Part shown: in pieces, positions 1-6,465 of the stretch
Numbering within the stretch: the first letter of the stretch is position 1
Layout: each line of letters begins with the position of its first letter
NCBI GenBank assembly: GCA_002690755.1
Contig: NZFT01000125.1
Location: 24,313 to 35,485 of the forward strand
Reading direction: 5' to 3'
Length of the DNA: 11,173 bases
DNA from: Phycisphaerae bacterium
GTDB taxonomy: Bacteria; Planctomycetota; Phycisphaerae; Phycisphaerales; SM1A02
Notes under the pieces: generated by a model
Databases searched by the model: none
The model's input: the letters and a program-made list of their open reading frames with translations, nothing else
Told to the model about the DNA's origin: nothing
Made by a program: the position numbers and the translations under genes

Positions 1-290
1 TCGGTCTCCATCCGGGCGAGTTCGTCGACGTTGGCCTCGATCAGGTTCGCAAGCCGGTTGAGACAGCCCGCGCGTTCCAGCGCGGGAAGTCCGCCCCAAC
101 CGGAGAACGCTTCGCGGGCCGCGGCGACCGCGAGGTCCACCTCTTCCGCGGTGCCGACCGGGACGGTCGCGATGGTCTGCGCCGTCGCCGGGTTCACCAC
201 CGGCATTCGATCAGGCTGCATCGAAGGCTCGAGCATCTGCCCGGACCGGAGGTTGGTGATCTCGATCATCGCGTTCGGGTCGCCGCTCAT
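1..290 (-). CDS. Aldehyde dehydrogenase, N-terminal fragment (runs off left edge)
   Basis: The reverse strand from the ATG at 290 reads 96 codons without a stop to the window edge. The visible part has the usual start of the NAD(P)-dependent aldehyde dehydrogenase superfamily: a short beta-hairpin region, then VVNPATAQTIATVPVGTAEE (residues 31-50), an AAAREAFSGW segment near 57-65, and the helix LERAGCLNRLANLIEANVDE around 71-90. The Rossmann core and the catalytic Cys and Glu lie outside the window, so substrate and activity cannot be judged. Its ATG overlaps the TGA of the upstream SDR gene (ATGA at 287-290), so the two are very likely co-transcribed and translationally coupled. Such SDR/ALDH pairs occur in catabolic operons that oxidise semialdehydes; the kynurenine/aminomuconate route is one possibility, but nothing here proves it. 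Confidence 0.88.
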   Translation of the reverse strand, partial: MSGDPNAMIEITNLRSGQMLEPSMQPDRMPVVNPATAQTIATVPVGTAEEVDLAVAAAREAFSGWGGLPALERAGCLNRLANLIEANVDELARMET

Positions 291-1090
291 GACTGCACCA
301 CCCGACCCCCGTCGACCGGAAGATTGACGCCGTTGACGTACCCACCGGCGGGCGAGGCGAGGAAGAGCGCGGCCGCGGCGATCTCCGCCGGTTCGCCGAT
401 GCGGCCCGCGGGAATTCCCGCGACGGCCTGGCTTCGGACATCGTCGACGGTGTTGCCGCCCCGACGGGCCTTTCCTTCGAACAGCGCGGCGAGGCGGGCG
501 GTGTCCGTGAAGCCCGGCAGGATGTTGTTGACCGTGATGCCGAATCCCCCGAGTTCAACCGCGAGCGTCCGACCCCAGTTCGCGACCGCGCCCCGGATGG
601 TGTTGCTCACCCCGAGCCCCTTGATCGGCGTCACCACCGACGTCGAGATGATGTTGATCACGCGGCCGTAGCCGGCCTCCCGCATGCCCGGCGCGAACGC
701 CTGCACCAGTGTTTGTCCGCAGGCGAGGTGCATCTCGAAGCCCTTGAGGAAGTCGGTGGGTTCCGCGTCGACCGCGAATCCGGCCGCCGGGCCGCCGGTG
801 TTGTTGATCAGGACGTGCACCGGACCGTACTCGGCGGCGTACCGATCCGCCGCGGTCTGGACGGCCCGCCAATCCGAGAAATCGACGCAGAGCGTCCGGT
901 GCTGCTGGCCGGCGGCGACGGTCAACGCGGACCGCACCTGCTCCAGGCCGTCCTCGTTGCGGCCGACCAGCGTGACGGACGAGCCCGCGGCCGCGAACGC
1001 CTCCGCGATCGCCCGGCCGATGCCCTGGGTGCTGCCACAGACGACCGAATGCCGGCCGGCGAGCGAGAAGTCGATGGAAGTCGGATTCAT
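287..1090 (-). CDS. Divergent SDR-family oxidoreductase (beta-ketoacyl reductase-like) lacking the catalytic Tyr and Lys
   Basis: This 267-residue protein has the length and layout of a classical short-chain dehydrogenase. The dinucleotide-binding turn is GSTQGIG (19-25), the NNAG motif reads NNTGG (96-100), the catalytic-Ser strand is IISTSV (147-152), and the C-terminal part holds NNILPGF (188-194) and PVDGG (258-262). Thirteen residues after Ser149, where the YxxxK pair should be, the protein has Ser162 and Arg166 (SNTIR). An NTGG motif with a missing Tyr/Lys pair is known from a beta-ketoacyl-reductase-like SDR subgroup, so this is probably a family trait and not damage. The true reaction is unknown. 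The gene is first of a two-gene operon with the aldehyde dehydrogenase and is divergent from the MOSC gene. The start is the only sensible ATG; no clear Shine-Dalgarno precedes it. Confidence 0.9.
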   Translation of the reverse strand: MNPTSIDFSLAGRHSVVCGSTQGIGRAIAEAFAAAGSSVTLVGRNEDGLEQVRSALTVAAGQQHRTLCVDFSDWRAVQTAADRYAAEYGPVHVLINNTGGPAAGFAVDAEPTDFLKGFEMHLACGQTLVQAFAPGMREAGYGRVINIISTSVVTPIKGLGVSNTIRGAVANWGRTLAVELGGFGITVNNILPGFTDTARLAALFEGKARRGGNTVDDVRSQAVAGIPAGRIGEPAEIAAAALFLASPAGGYVNGVNLPVDGGRVVQS

Positions 1091-1158
1091 GGCGAGGAGC
1101 GTACCGGACGTCGAGGTTCGGGGCGGGGCGCGGGCGGTCGCGGGCGTACCATGTGGAC
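1091..1158. promoter_or_regulatory. Divergent intergenic region between the SDR and MOSC genes, with a direct repeat
   Basis: Only 68 bp separate the two divergent starts, so promoters for both operons must lie here or inside the coding sequences. The heptamer GCGTACC occurs twice in the same orientation, at 1099-1105 and 1144-1150, which places one copy 9 bp from the SDR start and the other 8 bp before the MOSC ATG. On the minus strand the first copy gives TACGCT, a weak -10-like hexamer very close to the ATG. Neither gene has a clear Shine-Dalgarno, so short or absent leaders are possible. No convincing -35/-10 pair can be assigned, and the heptamer could be chance in GC-rich DNA. Confidence 0.3.
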
Positions 1159-1734
1159 ATGTCGGTGCTTCGTTCCATCAATCGTTCGCCGGGCGGCATC
1201 CCCAAGACGTCGATTCCCACCGCCTCCGTGCACGCGGCCGGGATCGAGGGGGACGGTCACGATCACGAGAAGCACCGGACCCCGGTCCAGGCGATCTCCC
1301 TGATCGATCTCGAACTGCTCGAAGCGATCGCCGACGAGACCGGGATCCCGCTCGCGCCCGGCGACCTCGGTGAGAATCTCACCGTCGCCGGCGTGGGGGT
1401 CCAGCTCCTGACCGCCGGCGACCGGCTTTTCTTCGACGGCGGCGTGGCCCTCGAGATCACCCGGGTACGGCCCCCCTGCTACGTGCTTGATTCCATCTCG
1501 CCGGAGTTCAAGCGGATCCTCTGGAATCGGATCGGCATGTACGCCCGGGTGCTCGAGCCCGGCATGCTCGCCGCCGGCGCCAAGATCACTGCGGAACGCT
1601 CAGGCGACGGGCCCCGACCCCTGGTCCGGGTCCCCGGTGCAGGCTGCGCCGACGGCGCGGCCTTCGCGGCCCGGGTGCTTGCGGATCGAGCGGCGGAACC
1701 GGTCGTCGCCACCTCACCGGAAACGCCGGCATGA
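1159..1734 (+). CDS. MOSC domain-containing protein
   Basis: From the ATG at 1159 the product is 191 residues; an in-frame GTG two codons earlier (1153) is the alternative start. ATG was chosen because MSVLRSINRSPGG is a natural beginning for small MOSC proteins. MOSC hallmarks follow in order: IEGDGHDHEKHRTPVQAISL near 30-49, then GDLGENLTVAG near 71-81, a strand ending in ALEITRVRPP, and the conserved Cys in PPCYVLDSI near 110. MOSC domains are beta-strand-rich sulfur-carrier domains related to the C-terminus of molybdenum-cofactor sulfurase and to YiiM/YuaD-type proteins. About 45 C-terminal residues rich in Ala, Gly and Pro extend past the domain. The stop overlaps the mobA start as ATGA, so the pair should be coupled, which supports a molybdenum-cofactor-related role; the substrate is unknown. 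Confidence 0.9.
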   Translation: MSVLRSINRSPGGIPKTSIPTASVHAAGIEGDGHDHEKHRTPVQAISLIDLELLEAIADETGIPLAPGDLGENLTVAGVGVQLLTAGDRLFFDGGVALEITRVRPPCYVLDSISPEFKRILWNRIGMYARVLEPGMLAAGAKITAERSGDGPRPLVRVPGAGCADGAAFAARVLADRAAEPVVATSPETPA

Positions 1735-2354
1735 TCCGTCTCGAACCACCGAAACCCTGGCCGTACGCCGCGGTGATCCTCTCCGGCGGGGCCAGCCGAC
1801 GAATGGGCGTCCCCAAGGGCGGCATGATCCTCCCCGACGGCCGAAGCATGGTCGAACGCATGCGCGACATGCTCGCCGGCTTCTGTCGGCAGGTCGTGAT
1901 CGCGGGGTCGCCGCACGGACTCGTCGGTCACCAGACGATCGAGGACCTTCGACCCGATGCCGGTCCGCTCGCGGCGATCGAAGCCGCCCTCGCGAGCGAC
2001 ATCGCCCCGCAATACCTGGTCGTCCCCTGCGACCTTCCGCTTCTGCCCGCCGGCCTGCTCGCCCGACTGCTGGTCGGTGACGACGACGGGATGGCGTGCT
2101 TCACCTCGTCCTCGGAACCGCGGGTGCGTGGTCTTCCCTGCCGGATCGGAAGCGACTGCCTGGACGTGGTGCGCGACATGCTCGACGCCGATGATCGCGC
2201 GGTGCATCGCCTCGTCGAGCGACTCGGCCCCGATGCCACTCGGGTGCCACTCGCGGATCGCGAGCGACTGCTGCTCTGGAACGTGAACACCCCGGAGGAC
2301 TTCGAGGAAGCGTGCCGCCTGATGCGATCCGATCCGCCGTCCGAAGGTTCCTGA
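1731..2354 (+). CDS. mobA: Molybdenum cofactor guanylyltransferase MobA
   Basis: The 207-residue product matches the MobA type of nucleotidyltransferase, which transfers GMP from GTP to Mo-molybdopterin to give the guanine dinucleotide form of the cofactor in the cytoplasm. The N-terminal GTP-binding loop is LSGGASRRMGVPKG (17-30). It is followed by DLRPDAGPLAAI (72-83), which fits the guanine-binding stretch, and by VVPCDLPLLP (97-106) with the Mg-binding Asp101. The C-terminus has the typical NVNTPEDF. Length is close to the usual 190-210. It starts on the ATGA overlap with the MOSC gene and ends in a convergent junction with the lanthipeptide locus. A broader MobA-like NTP transferase (for example a cytosine version, MocA) is a less likely alternative. 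Confidence 0.9.
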   Translation: MIRLEPPKPWPYAAVILSGGASRRMGVPKGGMILPDGRSMVERMRDMLAGFCRQVVIAGSPHGLVGHQTIEDLRPDAGPLAAIEAALASDIAPQYLVVPCDLPLLPAGLLARLLVGDDDGMACFTSSSEPRVRGLPCRIGSDCLDVVRDMLDADDRAVHRLVERLGPDATRVPLADRERLLLWNVNTPEDFEEACRLMRSDPPSEGS

Positions 2355-2390
2355 AGCCGGGCGAAACCGTCCGACCCCGAATGCGGGGCT
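2355..2390. terminator. Hairpin in the convergent mobA / precursor junction (possible bidirectional terminator)
   Basis: The 36 bp between the two convergent stop codons hold a perfect 5-bp GC stem, CCCCG (2375-2379) and CGGGG (2384-2388), with the tetraloop AATG. A second, wider inverted repeat pairs TGAAGCC (2352-2358) with GGCTTCA (2387-2393), taking in parts of both stop codons, so an alternative longer fold is possible. There is no T-run on either side, so this is not a textbook intrinsic terminator. Its position between convergent genes is the main reason to suggest a termination role. Confidence 0.4.
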
Positions 2391-2852
2391 TCAAGGGCGA
2401 GTAAAACAGAATTGAACGGTCATGGAAGGCGTCGCAGCCCCGATGCTCTGCCGGATGTTCTCCGTGACCTGCATGCTCATCCCTTCCGCGACCGGCAAGC
2501 CATGTTCGCGGAGCATCGACTCGGGATCGACCATGAAGCGGTCCTTGAAGGCGTCGTCCCTCCAGCACCCGTCGAACAGTCGCCAGAGCGGCGGGCGGCC
2601 GGCGTCCGACTCCGAGGATCCGGCCTCCGGATAGTCCGGTCGCAGGAAGCGGATGTGAACCGTGATCGAGGGTGGTCCGACACCGATGCTCCGCCTTATG
2701 CGGTCGACGACCTTCACATCCATGCCGTCATCGACCGGCATGCCGTGCGCGGCAAGAACCGGGATCGGATCACGCACGAAACGAGCCTTCAGCTCATCGT
2801 TCTTCCAGCACATTGCGACGAGCGACACGAGTCCGCCATTTTCCTGCGACAT
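2391..2852 (-). CDS. Precursor-like protein of two tandem nitrile-hydratase-like leader (NHLP) domains
   Basis: The 153-residue protein is two ungapped copies of one 62-residue unit (residues 11-72 and 92-153, 29 identities) joined by an acidic linker, residues 73-91. Each copy follows the NHLP leader pattern derived from nitrile hydratase alpha: CW-x2-D-x2-K-x-RF, then a DP turn, a helix ending HG, a GM turn, and a strand reaching IRxSIG and ending RP. NHLP leaders guide RiPP precursors to synthetases such as LanM, and the gene lies downstream of lanM. There is no C-terminal core after the second domain in the usual sense. Cys occurs only at 15, 96 and 149; Cys149 is absent from the first copy and follows Thr141, Ser143 and Thr145. 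No Gly-Gly cleavage site is evident near the end. The start has a weak GAGAAG Shine-Dalgarno 8 nt upstream (2861-2866). It may be a precursor, a carrier of leader function, or an adaptor. Confidence 0.85.
   Translation of the reverse strand: MSQENGGLVSLVAMCWKNDELKARFVRDPIPVLAAHGMPVDDGMDVKVVDRIRRSIGVGPPSITVHIRFLRPDYPEAGSSESDAGRPPLWRLFDGCWRDDAFKDRFMVDPESMLREHGLPVAEGMSMQVTENIRQSIGAATPSMTVQFCFTRP
2394..2579 (-). repeat. Tandem NHLP unit, copy 2 (coding repeat)
   Basis: This encodes residues 92-153, the C-terminal half of the double-NHLP protein, and ends immediately before the stop codon. Relative to copy 1 it has gained, or kept, a Cys in its last strand (residue 149) preceded by Thr141, Ser143 and Thr145, the residue types a LanM could use. 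Confidence 0.85.
2637..2822 (-). repeat. Tandem NHLP unit, copy 1 (coding repeat)
   Basis: This encodes residues 11-72 of the double-NHLP protein. It aligns without gaps to copy 2 at an offset of 81 codons, with about 47 percent identity (29 of 62). Conserved points are CW, the RF, the DP turn, HG, the GM turn, IR.SIG, P-S-x-T-V and the closing RP. Copy 1 has Arg68 where copy 2 has Cys149. Confidence 0.85.
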
Positions 2853-3115
2853 TGCAGTTTCTTCTCGGGGGCCTCAGGCGGATTTTCAAGAACCGTTTCC
2901 GCGTCGGAATCGAGCGTACTTGAATCACCGATGGTATCGACGACCGATCCGTGAGTCGCCACCTCGGATGCGATTTTTCGTACACCACGTCGTCGAGCCG
3001 CGTTCGCTGCGAACCGCCATCGGCAGGAACCGTTCCCTCCAACGCTCGGTCGCCGGCATGACCGCGGAATGGAAAATCCCGCCGATCCCTCCGTGACGAC
3101 CGACGACTCCTGAAC
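2853..3115 (-). other. 263-bp gap between lanM and the double-NHLP gene; no assignable feature
   Basis: This is by far the longest gap in the window; most other junctions are overlaps. It is the likely place for a separate promoter or leader for the precursor-like gene. I find TTGAAA on the minus strand (2883-2888) but no matching -10 at the right distance, and no strong hairpin with a T-run. Small minus-strand reading frames are present (for example 2925-3059, 44 codons, Arg-rich), but they lack ribosome-binding sites and recognisable motifs. The only site I would mark is the weak GAGAAG at 2861-2866 ahead of the precursor start. Confidence 0.45.
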
Positions 3116-6100
3116 TCAGGGACGCAGGAGCAGCAGATCGCTTCCGTCGTCGTCGAGCAGCGACAGCGCCGTCCAGATCAGTCCGCCGGTGCCCTGGAAG
3201 AGCCCCACCCCCATCACGGAAGGTTCGGGCGTGACCCGGGGGTCGAGCGAACACGCCACGACCCCCATCGATCGCTTTCGATCGAACAATCCGGGTTCGT
3301 CGAGCAGTCGATCGAGCGTCTGATGCGCGAGGATCCGTCCGGTCAGACCACAACAGAGGTGCACTCGACCGGGAACCGTGCGTGGACGGACGGTCTCCAT
3401 CGCGAAATCGAGATCGTCCCGGAGCAGCGGGTCGTCGACCACCGCAAGCGCCGCGGCTCGGGAAAGCGCGATGCCTTCGGTGCCGGCACACCATCGATTC
3501 GCACCCATCGGTGCCTTCGAGCGTTCATTCGGATTCAACATTCGATAGTCCGGCCATCCCTCCGCCGGCGTCGCACCACGCCATCCATGCTCGGCTTCGA
3601 ACACCGACATCGCGAATCGCCGGAGGTCGGGGCGATCCAATGCGCGACCGGCCTCCAGGAGGGCGAGTCCGATTCCCGCCCGGCCATGTCCGAACCCGCA
3701 GAGCGGAATCGCGCCGCCGACCGACGTCTGCCAGCCGGGCCCACCGTCGTCCACCTGTCTGGCCACGAGGTGATCGGCGAGCCGACCCACGACCTCGTGC
3801 ACCCCCGGGATCTCCTCCTCTTCAGCGAGCCTGAGCAGGAGGAGGATGTAGCCCGCGGACCCCGCAATAACATCGAAGCTCTGATCGTTGCGGATCGTCC
3901 GATCGGAGATCGACGTGGCGAGCTCACGGGCCGCGACCCGGTGGCCGCCGAATCCCTCGTGGCGACCGATCGCCCACAAACCCCCGACCAGACCGGCCCG
4001 CTGGAGCAGACCGCTCGGCGCACCACGGAGGAACTGTTCCCGCGTGGCGACCTGTTGCCAGATCGCGAACTCATGACCGAGCGCCGATCGCGCGAGGTCG
4101 AGCCAACGGCGGTCCCCCAGCACCCGATACGCTCGTTCGAAGAGCAGCGACAAGCCACCTCGTCCGGAGTAGACATCCGCGTCGAGCGGCGAGGGACGAA
4201 GCGTTTCGCTCTGGGGATCGAGCTCGAGGTCGATCCAGTTGTCGTTTCTGCCGGTGGATATCGCCTGATCGACGATCCCGTCCAACGCCTCCACCACGAG
4301 TTCGCGAAGCGGTCGTTGGGAGACGTGCGCCTCCACGTCATCAGGGCCGGGATCGGACGGCCTCCCATGAAGAATGCGATCAAGGCTCGCGACGGTGGTC
4401 CGATACGCGTCGCTCTGGAGTTTCAGCTGCATCCCGAGATCCTCGACCCCCATCCGCCCGATCTGCAAACGGGCCGATTCGACCGCGGATGACGACAGTG
4501 CAGCTTTCGGGAGTTCCGTCTGGCGTCCCGACTCCGAATCGACCACCCAGTAGGTCCGCCCCGCGCCCGTCGCGAGGAAGTAGGCGACATCGCCCGCGAA
4601 AAGGGCCGAATGCTCCGCGGCGACCAGTTCGACGGCCGTGGGGCGGCCGAGATCGACGCCGACCTCCATGCAGAGCGCGAGCCGATCGAGGGCGATCCAG
4701 CGATCGACACCGGATGCGAGATTGCTGGATTCACAGGATTCCAGCAGGAGTCGCATGTAGACGTTCGTCGCACGATTGAGCACCCGGACCCACGCAGCGC
4801 CCAGTTCGCCCACCGGCGATTCACCCGACGACCAGTGCGCAGCTCGTTCAAGGATCGATCGGTAGGCGGATTCGTAGCCCGACCTGATCGCCGCCTGCTG
4901 CGCGTGGTTCGAGATCGTGTCGCCGTTCTCGGCCCGGACCTGGGAATTGATCGTTTCGTCCACGCCGTCGGACGCGTCGGTGATCCACCGCTGAAAATCA
5001 GTGTTGACGTGCAGGAGCCGCCTCACCACGCGTTGCTGGCCCGCGTTGGCCTCCAGTTGGATCGCCCCCATGTTGCGCAGTTGCCGATCGTCGCCGAATC
5101 CCATCGCGTTCGGGAGCAACAACGTGCGCAGCACCGAATGCTCGATGATCTTCGCGGCCGCATCGGGCGTGGTGTTCGGATCCTCGATCAGCCCCGACGG
5201 GACGCTGACCGTCTCGAGGTCGATGGGCACGGGATCCTCGCCGTCCGCTTTCACGTTCTCCAGATGAAAGTCGTTTCCCTGCAAGGTGTGGATGATCGCG
5301 AGCAGCACGCCCATCCGTCGATAGAAACGACCGATCGCATCGGCATCGCGACAGGGCGTCGCATCGATGAATTCGGCCCATCCGTAGATCCCCCGGTCGA
5401 TGGTGTGGGGGACGCGGAGGCGGAGTTCGGGACCGAGCGGTTCGTTCACCGCGTCGACGATCGAACGGAATGCGACGTCGACGCTGCAGGACCGGGGCTT
5501 GTAGACCAGACGAAGCCCGGATTCGAAACGGAGCATCGCCACGGTCCGACCGCCGTTGTGACTGTCACCCGATCCGAAGGAGAGCTCGGTCAACGCGCCC
5601 GGATCCACGCCACCCGCGAACTCGTCGCGGATGATCGCCCCGTCGGTCTCCAGTCGGTCGACGAATTCGGCCAGACCTCGTGCCCAGGCCTCCGCACGGG
5701 TCGCGAGGAGCCGGGCGAGGGCGGGAACTCGTCTCATCCAGGCCTCGGCGTGCGGGCCGATCATCTCGCGGACCGTGGCGATGTACGCATCTCGCGGCGG
5801 TGACGTCGAGAAAAGACCGATCGCGAAGTCGTTGCCGCTGTACCTGCCGAACCGATGTCGATCGAGGTCGACGATGTTCACGTCCCGAGCGAAGACGGCG
5901 AGCCCCGCCGCGAGTCGACGCTGCTGACGCTGAAGAAGTTCGGGCCCGAGCACTTCTTCGACGTCGGGACGACGCGCTCGAAGCCGCTCGGTCGCCACGT
6001 CCACCCATGGAACCAGGCCATGCTCGAAGGGAATCGACGTGTCCTCGTCCGAAGTGAGAAACGCCGCGAGCGGCAATCCGGACTCGTCGCACGGACCTCG

Positions 6101-6430
6101 CCAATCCTTCACCGCGGCCGCGATGTTCATCCACGGCTCGTGCGGGAGCGATCCGGCCGCGGCCTCGGCCACAGATCCCACCACCATGGCGAAGTGCGCT
6201 TCCAGAATGCCCAGGTCCGCCAGCCGATCATCGAGCGAGGCGCTCTCCGATCGTCCCAGCATGTTCCGCCAGCGATGGAGGACCTCGGCCGCGCGGCCGG
6301 GATCCGGCGTGAAGTGTTCGGGTGCGTCGCGATGCAGGGCGGCCCGTTCCGGGAGGTCGAGGCCGCCCGCGATGATCGCCCAGTCGAGATCGAGGTGACC
6401 TGACGATCTCTCTTGCACTTCGGATTCCAT
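3116..6430 (-). CDS. lanM: Class II lanthipeptide synthetase LanM (CCG-type cyclase site)
   Basis: This bifunctional cytoplasmic enzyme (1104 residues from ATG 6430) phosphorylates and eliminates Ser/Thr of a precursor to dehydro residues, then adds Cys thiols to them. The N-terminal dehydratase has GDSHNGGRT with Asp289 and His291, LVYKPRS with Lys311, GNDFHLEN with Asp387, His389 and Asn392, and PIDLET with Asp404; spacings match the lipid-kinase-like active site described for CylM. A conserved HSALFAGDVAYF segment lies near 607-618. The LanC-like domain starts near 752 (YSGRGG) and has GHGRAG with His915, WCAG with Cys981, and LCCG with Cys1026 and Cys1027, so the third zinc ligand is Cys instead of His. 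The start at 6430 was chosen for AGGA 8 nt upstream; the ATG at 6445, overlapping the preceding stop, and GTG 6487 are alternatives. The substrate is presumably the downstream double-NHLP protein. Confidence 0.95.
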   Translation of the reverse strand: MESEVQERSSGHLDLDWAIIAGGLDLPERAALHRDAPEHFTPDPGRAAEVLHRWRNMLGRSESASLDDRLADLGILEAHFAMVVGSVAEAAAGSLPHEPWMNIAAAVKDWRGPCDESGLPLAAFLTSDEDTSIPFEHGLVPWVDVATERLRARRPDVEEVLGPELLQRQQRRLAAGLAVFARDVNIVDLDRHRFGRYSGNDFAIGLFSTSPPRDAYIATVREMIGPHAEAWMRRVPALARLLATRAEAWARGLAEFVDRLETDGAIIRDEFAGGVDPGALTELSFGSGDSHNGGRTVAMLRFESGLRLVYKPRSCSVDVAFRSIVDAVNEPLGPELRLRVPHTIDRGIYGWAEFIDATPCRDADAIGRFYRRMGVLLAIIHTLQGNDFHLENVKADGEDPVPIDLETVSVPSGLIEDPNTTPDAAAKIIEHSVLRTLLLPNAMGFGDDRQLRNMGAIQLEANAGQQRVVRRLLHVNTDFQRWITDASDGVDETINSQVRAENGDTISNHAQQAAIRSGYESAYRSILERAAHWSSGESPVGELGAAWVRVLNRATNVYMRLLLESCESSNLASGVDRWIALDRLALCMEVGVDLGRPTAVELVAAEHSALFAGDVAYFLATGAGRTYWVVDSESGRQTELPKAALSSSAVESARLQIGRMGVEDLGMQLKLQSDAYRTTVASLDRILHGRPSDPGPDDVEAHVSQRPLRELVVEALDGIVDQAISTGRNDNWIDLELDPQSETLRPSPLDADVYSGRGGLSLLFERAYRVLGDRRWLDLARSALGHEFAIWQQVATREQFLRGAPSGLLQRAGLVGGLWAIGRHEGFGGHRVAARELATSISDRTIRNDQSFDVIAGSAGYILLLLRLAEEEEIPGVHEVVGRLADHLVARQVDDGGPGWQTSVGGAIPLCGFGHGRAGIGLALLEAGRALDRPDLRRFAMSVFEAEHGWRGATPAEGWPDYRMLNPNERSKAPMGANRWCAGTEGIALSRAAALAVVDDPLLRDDLDFAMETVRPRTVPGRVHLCCGLTGRILAHQTLDRLLDEPGLFDRKRSMGVVACSLDPRVTPEPSVMGVGLFQGTGGLIWTALSLLDDDGSDLLLLRP

Positions 6431-6465
6431 CTCGTGATTCCTCATTGCCCGGAGCGGGCCTCGCC
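6431..6465 (-). promoter_or_regulatory. LanM translation-start region: two ATGs, Shine-Dalgarno and a small hairpin
   Basis: On the minus strand the upstream gene ends with TGA at 6444-6442, overlapped by an ATG at 6445-6443. The sequence then carries TGAGGA ahead of a second ATG at 6430-6428, a good 8-nt spacing. A perfect GCCCG-CTC-CGGGC hairpin (6459-6447) sits 1 nt before the first ATG, between it and a distant GAGG. Ribosomes finishing the upstream gene would open it, so LanM synthesis is probably coupled to the HExxH protein. Which ATG is used cannot be decided from sequence alone; the Shine-Dalgarno favours 6430. Confidence 0.45.

Noticed and set aside
2391..2852. A true nitrile hydratase alpha subunit
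   Set aside because: Far too short per unit, duplicated, and the Cys-rich metal-binding claw of the enzyme is absent; only the leader-like portion is present.
2794..3042. 82-codon minus-strand frame from a TTG overlapping the start of the double-NHLP gene
   Set aside because: Needs a TTG start, overlaps a well-supported gene in another frame, and is basic and motif-free.
2925..3059. 44-codon minus-strand frame in the lanM/precursor gap, with a GSTTWCT stretch that could look like a small core peptide
   Set aside because: No ribosome-binding site, no leader-like N-terminus, strongly Arg-rich like other out-of-frame reads here; one Cys near Ser/Thr is not enough.
3323..4492. 389-codon plus-strand open frame opposite lanM
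   Set aside because: It lies wholly antisense to a gene with clear LanM motifs, has Arg/Pro/Asp-rich composition and no recognisable domain; long antisense frames are expected in GC-rich coding DNA.
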